NCBI GenBank assembly: GCA_016124955.1
Contig: WGMR01000003.1
Span: 62,001 to 126,000 of the forward strand
Direction of reading: 5' to 3'
DNA from: Alphaproteobacteria bacterium
Lineage (GTDB): Bacteria > Pseudomonadota > Alphaproteobacteria > UBA9219 > RFNS01
DNA: 64,000 nt
Every line of letters begins with the position of its first letter. Within the stretch, counting starts at the first letter, position 1. A model generated the notes under the pieces. That model worked only from the letters and a program-made list of their open reading frames with translations, ran no database searches and was not told the DNA's origin. Of the stretch, positions 19,440-28,094 are shown one piece after another. A program made the position numbers and the translations under genes.

Positions 19440-19841
19440 TCAGGAGGCCTTGCCGGCTTCGCCCTTTTCGCTGCTGTTGGCGTTGGCCGGTTCCGGCTTG
19501 GCCACGAGACTTTGCACGGTATTGCGCAAAACCTTGACCTTCACACCCTCGGCGATTTCGATAACAAGGTGATCGTCGCCTTCAAGCTTTGCGATGCTGC
19601 CGATGATGCCGCCGCCGGTCACGACCTTGTCGCCGCGGCGCAACGCATTGAGCATGGTTTTATGCTCGTTAAACTTCTTTTGCTGTGGCCGGATCAGGAT
19701 AAAATAGAAAACTACAAAAATAAGCAGCAGCGGCAGAAATTGCATGAAGGCGCCGCCGGCGCTGGTTGGCGCTACGCCTGCAGCCGGAGCGACGTCTTGT
19801 GCGAATGCGGTGCCGATAAGGCTAAGATGGTCAAGAATCAT
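19440..19841 (-). CDS. yajC: Sec translocon accessory subunit YajC
   Basis: YajC is a small inner-membrane partner of SecDF-YidC. The 133-residue protein has an N-terminal leader-like region, one membrane helix (FLPLLLIFVVFYFILIRPQQK) and the cytoplasmic domain with GDKVVTGGGIIGSIAKLEGD. The C-terminus is Ala/Glu/Lys rich. It forms the usual pair with secD. Confidence 0.94.
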   Translation of the reverse strand: MILDHLSLIGTAFAQDVAPAAGVAPTSAGGAFMQFLPLLLIFVVFYFILIRPQQKKFNEHKTMLNALRRGDKVVTGGGIIGSIAKLEGDDHLVIEIAEGVKVKVLRNTVQSLVAKPEPANANSSEKGEAGKAS

Positions 19842-19906
19842 GGGTGTATATCCTCAGATGTGTTTCCGGGCGGACTATAACGGCTTTGAGCCCCGTGGCA
19901 ACCGCG

Positions 19907-20239
19907 CTAGGGTGTTTTGGCGGTGCCGAGCGGGGCTTTTTGAACCGGCGTAGCCGGGTGGGGCTTCATCATGGCATCGTATTGTTCCGGCGTCAGCGGG
20001 CGCTGGGATACGGGGTCAACGTTGATCAGGCGATCTTTCGGCACATCTTGCGGGCCCGTATAGCAATCGGGCTCGCCGATGGTTTCATAGCACCAGCTTT
20101 GATGCGGCTGTTCGCCTTCAATGGGCTTGATATTCTGGCCCGGATAGAAAAATTCGGTTATCCGGTCATACTCTTCGTTCAGCCTTTCAATACAACCTGT
20201 AAGGCTTAGCAGGACAAGAATTGTCAGGAGTTTACGCAT
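19907..20239 (-). CDS. Small predicted lipoprotein, function unknown
   Basis: The 110-residue product has a lipoprotein signal with lipobox LTGC (Cys 16), so it should be lipid-anchored. The mature part is Pro- and Asp/Glu-rich, with two further cysteines (WCYETIGEPDC) that could form a disulfide and a YTGPQ stretch. It lies upstream of yajC-secD on the same strand. I recognise no family with confidence. Confidence 0.75.
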   Translation of the reverse strand: MRKLLTILVLLSLTGCIERLNEEYDRITEFFYPGQNIKPIEGEQPHQSWCYETIGEPDCYTGPQDVPKDRLINVDPVSQRPLTPEQYDAMMKPHPATPVQKAPLGTAKTP

Positions 20240-20329
20240 GATTTCTCATCTATGTTGGCAATTAAACAGGCCGCAGTGTATGACAGAGCCGATGCCGCGT
20301 CCAGCCTGCCCAGAGCGAACCTGACCATT

Positions 20330-21148
20330 ATGAAAGCCGTTTATTTAGCCCACCGCAGCGTTGCCGGACTGGCCGGGCCGGATGCCTGCGGGTTCCTGCA
20401 AGGGTTGGTCAGCAACGATGTGACGCTGGCCATGCCAGGCAAGGCCGTATATGCCGCGCTGCTCACGCCGCAGGGCAAGTTTTTGTACGATATGTTCATC
20501 ACCGGCACGGGCGAACGCTACTTGCTGGATATAGAAGCCGGACGCGCACATGAACTGATCGCGCTTTTGTCGCGTTACAAACTGCGCAGCAAAATCCAGA
20601 TCAATAGCCTAGAAGCGACGCATAAAGTGTTTGCCTATCCTTTAGGCGGCGCAAAGAGTATTCCCGATCCGCGCCATCCGGATTTGTGGGCGCGCGCGAT
20701 CGTGGAAAACGATACACAGAATAACGATGCAGGGAACTTGATTGAATATGACCGCGCCCGCCTTCAGCTCGGAGTCGGTGATGGGGCCCGCGACATCGAT
20801 GCCGGTAGCGATGTTTTGCTTGAAGCGAACTTCGATCTTCTAAACGGCATAAGCTTTGAAAAGGGTTGCTATATGGGTCAAGAGCTGACCGCACGCACAC
20901 ATTATCGCGGGCTTGTTAAAAAGCGCCTGTTCCCCGTGCAAATGGAAGGCAACGCCCCTCCCCGCGGCGCACCTATAACGCTTGATGGCAAGGATATCGG
21001 CGATATGCGCAGCAGCGTTCCGGGCATCGGGCTTGCGATGCTGCGCATCAGGGAAACGCTTGAAATGATCGAAAGCAACGGCGCGTTTATATGCGATGGC
21101 GTGCCGCTCAAGCCATTCAAGCCTGCATGGATGCAGTTGCCGGGCTAG
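20330..21148 (+). CDS. ygfZ: Folate-binding Fe-S cluster repair protein YgfZ
   Basis: This GcvT-like tetrahydrofolate-binding protein (273 residues) helps keep iron-sulfur enzymes active, especially under oxidative stress. It has FLQGLVSNDV near the N-terminus, LTPQGKFLYD, and the signature KGCYMGQELTARTHYRGLVKKRL. The frame is open further upstream, but the ATG at 20330 gives the family N-terminus (MKAVYLAHRSV). Its 3' end overlaps the convergent ppdK end by 4 bases. Confidence 0.92.
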   Translation: MKAVYLAHRSVAGLAGPDACGFLQGLVSNDVTLAMPGKAVYAALLTPQGKFLYDMFITGTGERYLLDIEAGRAHELIALLSRYKLRSKIQINSLEATHKVFAYPLGGAKSIPDPRHPDLWARAIVENDTQNNDAGNLIEYDRARLQLGVGDGARDIDAGSDVLLEANFDLLNGISFEKGCYMGQELTARTHYRGLVKKRLFPVQMEGNAPPRGAPITLDGKDIGDMRSSVPGIGLAMLRIRETLEMIESNGAFICDGVPLKPFKPAWMQLPG

Positions 21149-23841
21149 GCAGCCTGCTTGGTCTTTGCCTGTTTGCTGGCCTCGATAGCTGCCTGCGCCG
21201 CTGCAAGGCGTGCGATAGGAACCCGGTAGGGGGAACAGGAAACGTAATCCAGCCCCGTGCGGTCGCAGAATTTCACTGAAGCCGGGTCCCCGCCATGCTC
21301 GCCGCATATGCCGAGCTTGATATCCTTGCGGGTTGCGCGGCCGCGCTCGGCTGCGATTTTAATCAATTCGCCCACACCTTGCTGATCGATGGTGACAAAC
21401 GGGTCGTGCTCGAAAATTCCGGCCCTCTGGTAATCGGGCAGGAAAGTCGCCGCGTCGTCGCGGCTGATGCCGAAGGTTGTCTGTGTCAGATCGTTGGTGC
21501 CGAAGCTGAAGAATTCTGCGGTTTCGGCAATAATACCGGCGCGGAGCGCCGCGCGCGGCAGCTCAATCATCGTGCCGGTAAGATAGGTGAATTCGATGTC
21601 GAATTTTTTACGCACATCCATTGCCACCTGATCGACCATTGCCTTCAGGATATCCAGTTCCTTTTTCGTGGCGATCAGCGGGATCATGATTTCCGGTACA
21701 ACCGGCTTGCCGTTCTTTTTCATGACCTCGATCACGGCCGTGAAAACAGCCCGCACCTGCATTTCATATATTTCCGGATAAGAAATACCGAGGCGGCAGC
21801 CGCGATGTCCAAGCATGGGGTTCGCTTCATGCAGTTCATGCGCCCGCTGACGGATTTTGTCGGCGCTGACGCCGGATGCTTTCGCAACCTCGTCGATTTC
21901 CTTATCGGTTTTGGGTAAAAATTCGTGCAAGGGCGGATCGAGCAGCCGGATCGTAACAGGCAGGCCGCCCATAATCTCGAACAGCTCCACGAAATCCTGG
22001 CGTTGCATCGGCTCAAGCTTCGCAAGTGCGGCGCGCCTGCCCGCCTCATCCTCGGCGACGATCATTTCGCGCACCGCGATAATACGTTCTGCGTCGAAGA
22101 ACATATGCTCGGTGCGGCAAAGGCCGATACCCTCTGCCCCGAATTTACGCGCCGTGCGGGCATCGAGCGGGGTTTCGGCGTTGGCACGCACGCGCAGGCG
22201 GCGCGTTTGGTCGGCCCAATCCATCACCGTGCCGAAATCGCCGGAAAGTTCCGGCTGGATGGTCGGCACCTCGCCCAGCATCACTTCGCCGGTCGAACCA
22301 TTGATGGTAATCATCTCGCCATGCTTTACGGTGATGTTTCTGGTCGTAATTGTTTTTGCCTTGCTGTCGATGCGCAGATCGCCCGCGCCCGCGACGCAAG
22401 GCCGGCCCATGCCGCGCGCAACCACGGCCGCGTGGCTGGTCATGCCGCCGCGGCTGGTTAGAATGCCTTTTGCGGCATGCATGCCATGGATGTCTTCGGG
22501 GCTGGTCTCGACGCGGCACAGAATAACCTTTTCGCCTTTTGCGGCCCTGTCTTCGGCTTCGTCGGCCGTAAACACGGCGGCGCCCGATGCCGCGCCCGGT
22601 GATGCGGGCAAACCCTTGCCGATGACATCGCATGTCGCCTTGGGGTCGAGCGAAGGGTGCAAAAGCTGATCAAGCGCGCGCGCTTCAAGACGCATCAACG
22701 CTTCTTCGCGGGTAATAAACCCTTCGCCGACCATATCGACAGCAATCTTGAGCGCGGCGGCGGCGGTGCGCTTGCCGTTGCGGGTTTGCAGCATGTAAAG
22801 CTTGCCCTGCTGCACCGTGAATTCGATATCCTGCATATCGCGGTAATGCTTTTCGAGCTTGAGGCGCACATCCGCGAGCTGGCCGAACACTTCGGGCATG
22901 ACTTCTTCCATCGCCGGCAGGTCGGAATTGTTGGCTTGCTTTCCCTTAATGGTAATCTGCTGTGGCGTGCGAATGCCGGCGACCACATCTTCGCCTTGCG
23001 CGTTCACAAGATATTCGCCGTAAAACAAATTCTCGCCGGTCGAAGGGTTGCGGGTAAAGGCCACGCCGGTGCAACAATCGTTGCCCATATTGCCGAACAC
23101 CATGGCTTGCACATTGACGGCGGTGCCCCAATCGCTCGGAATTTCGTTCAAGCGACGATAGGTGATTGCACGCTGGTTCATCCATGAACCGAAAACGGCG
23201 CCGACAGCGCCCCAAAGCTGCTCCTGCGGGTCTTGCGGGAACGGGCGCTTGATGCGCCGTTCGACCACCTTCAGATATTCGCCGATCGCCTCTTTCCAAT
23301 CCTCGGCCTTCAGATCGGTGTCGTTTCTATAATCCTTGGTGCGCTTGATATCATCGAGCACCTCTTCAAAATTGTGGTGATCGATCCCGAGCACGACATT
23401 GCTGTACATCTGGATAAAGCGTCGATAGCTGTCATAGGCAAAACGCGCATCGCCGCTACGCCTGGCAAGCCCTTCCACGGTCGTGCTGTTGAGGCCGAGG
23501 TTTAAAACCGTGTCCATCATCCCGGGCATGGAAGCGCGCGCGCCTGAACGCACCGAAACCAGCAGCGGGTTTGCCGCGTCACCGAATTTGGCGCCGACAA
23601 TTTTTTCCACCTGCGCCAGCGCCTTTTCGACCTGCGCCGCCAATTCTGGCGGGTAGCTTTTGCCGTTGGCATAGTAATAGGTGCAAACCTCGGTCGTAAC
23701 CGTGAAGCCGGGCGGCACAGGAAGGCCAAGGTTGGACATTTCGGCCAGCCCTGCGCCCTTGCCGCCCAGAAGCTCCTTCATGCCACCTTTGCCGTCGGCC
23801 TTGCCATCGCCAAAGCTGTAAACCCATGCCGTCGTCGTCAT
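21145..23841 (-). CDS. ppdK: Pyruvate, phosphate dikinase
   Basis: PPDK reversibly converts pyruvate, ATP and phosphate to phosphoenolpyruvate, AMP and pyrophosphate. The 898-residue length is standard. The N-terminal ATP-grasp domain begins with LLGGKGAGLAEM. The swivelling phosphohistidine domain carries the catalytic His in GGMTSHAAVVARGMG, and the C-terminal PEP-binding barrel includes GLCRTEHMFF and the Cys-containing GICGEHGGDP. It lies directly after the glycyl-tRNA synthetase gene, as in many alphaproteobacteria. Confidence 0.97.
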   Translation of the reverse strand: MTTTAWVYSFGDGKADGKGGMKELLGGKGAGLAEMSNLGLPVPPGFTVTTEVCTYYYANGKSYPPELAAQVEKALAQVEKIVGAKFGDAANPLLVSVRSGARASMPGMMDTVLNLGLNSTTVEGLARRSGDARFAYDSYRRFIQMYSNVVLGIDHHNFEEVLDDIKRTKDYRNDTDLKAEDWKEAIGEYLKVVERRIKRPFPQDPQEQLWGAVGAVFGSWMNQRAITYRRLNEIPSDWGTAVNVQAMVFGNMGNDCCTGVAFTRNPSTGENLFYGEYLVNAQGEDVVAGIRTPQQITIKGKQANNSDLPAMEEVMPEVFGQLADVRLKLEKHYRDMQDIEFTVQQGKLYMLQTRNGKRTAAAALKIAVDMVGEGFITREEALMRLEARALDQLLHPSLDPKATCDVIGKGLPASPGAASGAAVFTADEAEDRAAKGEKVILCRVETSPEDIHGMHAAKGILTSRGGMTSHAAVVARGMGRPCVAGAGDLRIDSKAKTITTRNITVKHGEMITINGSTGEVMLGEVPTIQPELSGDFGTVMDWADQTRRLRVRANAETPLDARTARKFGAEGIGLCRTEHMFFDAERIIAVREMIVAEDEAGRRAALAKLEPMQRQDFVELFEIMGGLPVTIRLLDPPLHEFLPKTDKEIDEVAKASGVSADKIRQRAHELHEANPMLGHRGCRLGISYPEIYEMQVRAVFTAVIEVMKKNGKPVVPEIMIPLIATKKELDILKAMVDQVAMDVRKKFDIEFTYLTGTMIELPRAALRAGIIAETAEFFSFGTNDLTQTTFGISRDDAATFLPDYQRAGIFEHDPFVTIDQQGVGELIKIAAERGRATRKDIKLGICGEHGGDPASVKFCDRTGLDYVSCSPYRVPIARLAAAQAAIEASKQAKTKQAA

Positions 23842-23849
23842 TGCAATCC

Positions 23850-25424
23850 TCAGCTGATTTTCTGTTGGATGTATGTTTTGACCTTATCAATCTGGACCTT
23901 TTCCTGCTGCGCCGTATCGCGGATGCGGATGGTTACATTCTGGTCCTTCAACGTATCGCCATCGACGGTGATGCAGAAAGGCGTTCCGGCCTCGTCCATA
24001 CGGGCATAGCGCTTGCCGATCGATTGCTTGGCGTCATACTGGCACGGGAAAGCCTTGCGGAGATCGAGGTAAAGTTTTTCCGCCACTTCCGGCATGCCAT
24101 CTTTGTTCACGAGCGGAAAGATGCCTGCCTTTACGGGCGCAAGCGCGGGCTTCAGCTTCAGCCATTCGGGCGAAGCGCGGCTTTCGTCATACTGATAGGC
24201 TTCGCACAAAAGCGCGAGCACGCCGCGCGTCAGCCCGCTTGCGGGCTCGATCACATGCGGCAGGTATGATTTACTGTTTTCCTGATCGAAATATTCCAGC
24301 TTGGTTTTGCTGTGGGCTTGATGCTGGGTCAGGTCGAAATCGCCGCGATGGGCAATGCCTTCAAGCTCGCCGAAATCGGGGGCCGTGAAGGGATATAGGT
24401 ATTCGACGTCTGCGGTCGCGGTGGAATAGTGTGAAAGCTCGTCTTTTTCGTGGTCGCGGCGCAGCAGGTTGCCGGGCGAAAGCCCCTGCTCTTTCCACCA
24501 ACCGAGCCGCGTGCAGACCCAGAATTCGAACCATGTGGCGGACTCTTCGGGCGGGCAGAAAAATTCCATTTCCATCTGCTCGAACTCGCGCGTGCGGAAA
24601 ATGAAGTTGCGCGGCGTAACTTCGTTGCGGAACGCCTTGCCGACCTGCGCGATGCCGAAGGGCGGGCGCACGCGCGTGCTGTCGAGCACGCTTTTGTAAT
24701 TCAGGAATATGCCCTGCGCCGTTTCGGGGCGCAGATAGACCTTGCTGTCTTCGTTCTGGAAAACGCCGACATAGCTTTCGAACATCAGGTTGAACGGGCG
24801 CGGCTCGGTCAGTGTGCCGGGTTCGGAAGCGTCTGGGCCATAGACGCTTTTTTGGTCTTCATCAGATAGAGAGCTAAATGGACGAACGTTAAATGCCTTG
24901 TAATATATTTCCGCTACGTCATTTTCGTTGTCGGTACAGATCGTGCCGCCACCATTTTTCTGAAGAACCTTCTTTGCCTTTTTAAGCACGCCATGCAGTA
25001 CATCATCTCCATCAATACTACCGATCAGTAAAGTTTCTATTGTCCCCTTCTTGTCCTCATATAGGACGTTAAAAACCATCACATGGTCCGCGCGGTAACG
25101 TAGCTTGGTTTCCCTGCAATCGGTCATCAGATCGTTGAAGCCGCCGACATGGCCCGAAGAAACCCATGTTTGCGGATGCTGGATGATCGAGCTGTCGAGC
25201 CCGACGATGGAAAGCGGTTTGCCGTCCGGCCCTATGGGCGGGCACAGCACCATATCGCGCCACCATGCGTCACGCAGGTTGTTTTTCAGCTGCACGCCGA
25301 GCGGGCCGAAATCCCAGAAGCCGTTAAGGCCGCCATAGATTTCCGATGCGGGAAAAATAAAGCCGCGGCGCTTGCACAGCGCCACGATGCGGCTCATGAC
25401 GGATGTTTCGGGCTGGTTGCTCAT
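23850..25424 (-). CDS. glyS: Glycyl-tRNA synthetase, single-chain (alpha2) type
   Basis: The 524-residue class II synthetase is of the homodimeric type seen in archaea, eukaryotes and Gram-positives, not the alpha2-beta2 GlyQ/GlyS of most proteobacteria. Motifs include GGLNGFWDFGPLG, YLRPETAQG, the motif 2 arginine in FRTREFEQMEMEFF, ELEGIAHRGDFDL and the C-terminal anticodon-binding domain (LAPVKAGIFPL). Residues about 116-200 (24839-25079), between RYRADH and FNLMF, are a long insert rich in Lys/Asp and encoded by noticeably AT-richer DNA than the rest. It lies upstream of ppdK, where glyQ-glyS would be expected. Confidence 0.95.
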   Translation of the reverse strand: MSNQPETSVMSRIVALCKRRGFIFPASEIYGGLNGFWDFGPLGVQLKNNLRDAWWRDMVLCPPIGPDGKPLSIVGLDSSIIQHPQTWVSSGHVGGFNDLMTDCRETKLRYRADHVMVFNVLYEDKKGTIETLLIGSIDGDDVLHGVLKKAKKVLQKNGGGTICTDNENDVAEIYYKAFNVRPFSSLSDEDQKSVYGPDASEPGTLTEPRPFNLMFESYVGVFQNEDSKVYLRPETAQGIFLNYKSVLDSTRVRPPFGIAQVGKAFRNEVTPRNFIFRTREFEQMEMEFFCPPEESATWFEFWVCTRLGWWKEQGLSPGNLLRRDHEKDELSHYSTATADVEYLYPFTAPDFGELEGIAHRGDFDLTQHQAHSKTKLEYFDQENSKSYLPHVIEPASGLTRGVLALLCEAYQYDESRASPEWLKLKPALAPVKAGIFPLVNKDGMPEVAEKLYLDLRKAFPCQYDAKQSIGKRYARMDEAGTPFCITVDGDTLKDQNVTIRIRDTAQQEKVQIDKVKTYIQQKIS

Positions 25425-25473
25425 ATATATAAGGTGCCGTTATTGCCTGTTTCCGGGCCGAACAGTAACGGCA

Positions 25474-26313
25474 TCAGGCGGCTTTGGCGAGGGCATTTTT
25501 GCGGGCTTTTGTTTCCTTGGCCCACCATACGGCCTTGCTGACAACGCCATGCAACGCGGTGTGTGGCTTAAGCCCGCATGCCTTGAAAAGCATGGCTACC
25601 ACGCGATCGACATGGTGCGGGTGGTAGAATTTATAGGCGCGCCCCAGATATTCGATATTGTACTTCTTGCGCGCATAGGTTTCGTCCAAAGGGGCGTTGG
25701 CGGCATAGAAAGCGTAAGCGAGTTCATCGTCTTCCGATTCCCACATGCGGCCGACCGCGATCCTCAACCGTTCTATCCGGTTGAGGCTTTCTTGTTGCAG
25801 ATACCGCTTCAGAAAATCGTAAAACAATTTGTAGTGACGCAGTTCGTCGGCCGCGATGCGGCGGCATATGGCCTTCAGAACCGGTTCATCCACCGCATCG
25901 CCGATCGCCGTGTAATAGGAGCTCGTGCCGGTCTCCACGATGCAGCGTGCGATCAGCTCCCCCGATTGCGAGCCGCGCACGGATTCATTGGCGGCGAAGT
26001 GGCTGACCTTATAGCCTGTGGTGAAACGCCTGAAAGCGGCTTCAAAATCGAAATCCGGGTCGGCCATGCAAGCCCATCGGGCAAGCGCCGCGCCATGCTG
26101 GACTTCTTCGTCCGCCCAGCTTTCAGCCGAGCTTTGGAACGCCGGGTCGTTTGCGAATATGCCGCGCATGTAGCGGGCATAGTCGTGGGCGTTGTATTCG
26201 ACCAGCGCTGCGGCCTTGATCAGCTTGAGCAGATCAGGGTTTACCTTGCTCCGGTCGAACTGCCCCCACGGCAGATCATCGATTTTCCAGTGTGTATAGC
26301 GCGTGTTTGTCAT
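25474..26313 (-). CDS. Ferritin-like diiron protein, function unknown
   Basis: The 279-residue soluble protein is mostly helical and shows two Glu...Glu-x-x-His pairs expected of a four-helix diiron site: Glu in ALVEYNAHDY and DEEVQH in the first half, and ETGTSSYY with ADELRHYKLFYDF in the second. The layout resembles acyl-ACP-desaturase/ferritin-like proteins. It ends in a Lys/Ala-rich tail. It precedes the glycyl-tRNA synthetase gene by about 50 bp. Substrate and partner are unknown. Confidence 0.75.
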   Translation of the reverse strand: MTNTRYTHWKIDDLPWGQFDRSKVNPDLLKLIKAAALVEYNAHDYARYMRGIFANDPAFQSSAESWADEEVQHGAALARWACMADPDFDFEAAFRRFTTGYKVSHFAANESVRGSQSGELIARCIVETGTSSYYTAIGDAVDEPVLKAICRRIAADELRHYKLFYDFLKRYLQQESLNRIERLRIAVGRMWESEDDELAYAFYAANAPLDETYARKKYNIEYLGRAYKFYHPHHVDRVVAMLFKACGLKPHTALHGVVSKAVWWAKETKARKNALAKAA

Positions 26314-26411
26314 GGCTTCATGAATTGGGCGTGAAATATGGCCTTAGCATGGTAGCTATTTAACAATATAATTCAAAAAGATCACGCACTTTCTTGAAGT
26401 TGTATAGCCGC

Positions 26412-27293
26412 TTATTGGCTGCTTTTGCGCGCCCTTAACGCCCTAGCAGCCCGCTTCCCGTAAGCCAGCCCCATCTTGGCGATAAAACGGCCAACCAACG
26501 CGATATCAAGCAGCCACAGGAACAGAATGTGGTGCGTATCACCGAAATGCTTGTGGAAGTACTGAACGAAGCTTTTGGTTTTATGCCATTCCACGAAACT
26601 GCCGGGAACATCGCTCGTTTGCCCTTCGTGATAGACTACAATATCCGGCACGAACCATATATGCCCGCCCTGCCGGTTGAAGCGGTAGCAAAGGTCCATA
26701 TCCTCGACATGCAAGAAATAATCTTCGTCAAAACCATCGACGCGCCAGAAATCCTCACGGGGCATAAACATGCATGCGCCGCTTATGGCAGGGATGCGGG
26801 TCATATGTCCGGGGAGCGGTTCATTCATAAGATTGACCTTGTCGGTGCCGACGCCGAAAGCTTCGTTGAAAGCGGTTGTAGGCGTCAGCAACGCACGGCG
26901 ACAGCCGCGCTGTTCGGTGCCGTCGCGGTGCGTGATGCGCGGCCCAAGCATATAGGGACGTTGCAGGCCATTTGTGTGATTGATGAATTGTTCGATGACA
27001 TTTACGCCAAGCACGCTATCCGGGTTGAGAAACAGTAAAAATTCCCCCTTGGCTTTTTTGGCGCCAAGATTACAGGCGCGGCCGAAGCCAATATTGCCGT
27101 GGCCGGAGATCAGGCAAAAATTTTCATGCTGCCCCGTCATGCCTTCCAGCGCTTGCAGAACATTCGGCGGGTTGCCGTTGTTTACGACAATAAGTTCGAC
27201 CGGCGCGCTCTGCTTCAGGATCGATTCAAGCGCCTGCATCAGGATCGGGCCCGTCCGGTAGCTGACGATGATCACGCTAGTCAACGTTAACAT
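26412..27293 (-). CDS. Family 2 glycosyltransferase (rhamnosyltransferase-like)
   Basis: The 293-residue GT-A enzyme begins with SVIIVSYRTGPIL and has VVNNGNPP, a FLNPDS (DxD-type) motif, SGACMFMPREDFWRVDGFDEDYFLHVEDMDLCYR, and a C-terminal hydrophobic segment. This pattern is typical of WbbL-like rhamnosyltransferases. It lies divergently next to rfbCBDA, which make dTDP-L-rhamnose, so transfer of rhamnose to a surface polysaccharide is the natural inference. Confidence 0.88.
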   Translation of the reverse strand: MLTLTSVIIVSYRTGPILMQALESILKQSAPVELIVVNNGNPPNVLQALEGMTGQHENFCLISGHGNIGFGRACNLGAKKAKGEFLLFLNPDSVLGVNVIEQFINHTNGLQRPYMLGPRITHRDGTEQRGCRRALLTPTTAFNEAFGVGTDKVNLMNEPLPGHMTRIPAISGACMFMPREDFWRVDGFDEDYFLHVEDMDLCYRFNRQGGHIWFVPDIVVYHEGQTSDVPGSFVEWHKTKSFVQYFHKHFGDTHHILFLWLLDIALVGRFIAKMGLAYGKRAARALRARKSSQ

Positions 27294-27420
27294 ACTGATA
27301 TCACTTATATTCTGGTTTGGGCTGGCTTGGTTTTGTGTGGTCTGATAGTAAGTTCAGAACATTCTGCCTGTTTCGTTCGCATAAGTTTAGGCAAAACCGG
27401 TGCGTTACGAAAGGAAGGAT

Positions 27421-27450
27421 TTGTTTGACCTTTGTGCCCGAAACTATAGC
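27421..27450 (+). promoter_or_regulatory. Predicted promoter of rfbCBDA
   Basis: TTGTTT (27421-27426), an 18-base spacer, then TATAGC (27445-27450). A start near 27457 leaves a leader of about 48 nt before the rfbC ATG at 27505 and argues against the more upstream in-frame ATGs. Confidence 0.4.
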
Positions 27451-27504
27451 AATATGACAACCATGCTTATTGAAAAACCCGATACAGGAACGGCAGCGAA
27501 TTCC

Positions 27505-28083
27505 ATGCCAATTAACCTGACCATTGAATCGCTCGCTATCCCCGAGATCAAACTCATCAAGCCGAAAATCCATCGCGATCATCGCGGCTTCGTGTGCGAA
27601 ACCATGAACAACGCGCATTTGCAGGAAATGGGCATCAACCCCGCTTTCGTTCAGGAAAATCTTTCTGTGAACGCCAAGGCGGGCACGGTGCGCGGCCTGC
27701 ATTTCCAGACCCCGCCGCACGCGCAGGCGAAGTTTATCCGCGTGACGCGCGGCAAGATCTATGATGTCGCGGTTGATATGCGCCACGGCTCCCCTACTTT
27801 CGGGCGCTTCATTGGCGTTACGCTTTCGTCAGACGAACCGGCGCAGCTCTATATCCCGGCGGGTTTCGCGCACGGTTTCTGTTCGCTCGTGGACGATACC
27901 GAGGTGCTGTATAAAATGTCGGTCAACTATGCCCCCGGCTATGAGGCTGGCATTATCTGGAACGATCCTGACCTTAACATTCCGTGGCCGGTCGATACGA
28001 GCCGGGCGATCTTGTCGTCCAAGGATCAGGATCTTCCCGCCTTCGGCTCGCTGCAGCCATACTTCAGATACTCCGACAGCTAG
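27505..28083 (+). CDS. rfbC: dTDP-4-dehydrorhamnose 3,5-epimerase
   Basis: The third enzyme of dTDP-L-rhamnose synthesis, a cupin of 192 residues. Catalytic and substrate-binding marks are DHRGFVCET, the His in RGLHFQTPP, DVAVDMRHGSPTFG, IPAGFAHGF and YKMSVNYAPGYE. The frame is open upstream to 27400 with in-frame ATGs at 27400, 27454 and 27463. The ATG at 27505 gives the usual family length and lies downstream of the predicted promoter. Confidence 0.93.
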   Translation: MPINLTIESLAIPEIKLIKPKIHRDHRGFVCETMNNAHLQEMGINPAFVQENLSVNAKAGTVRGLHFQTPPHAQAKFIRVTRGKIYDVAVDMRHGSPTFGRFIGVTLSSDEPAQLYIPAGFAHGFCSLVDDTEVLYKMSVNYAPGYEAGIIWNDPDLNIPWPVDTSRAILSSKDQDLPAFGSLQPYFRYSDS

Positions 28084-28094
28084 GCGGAGGTTGC

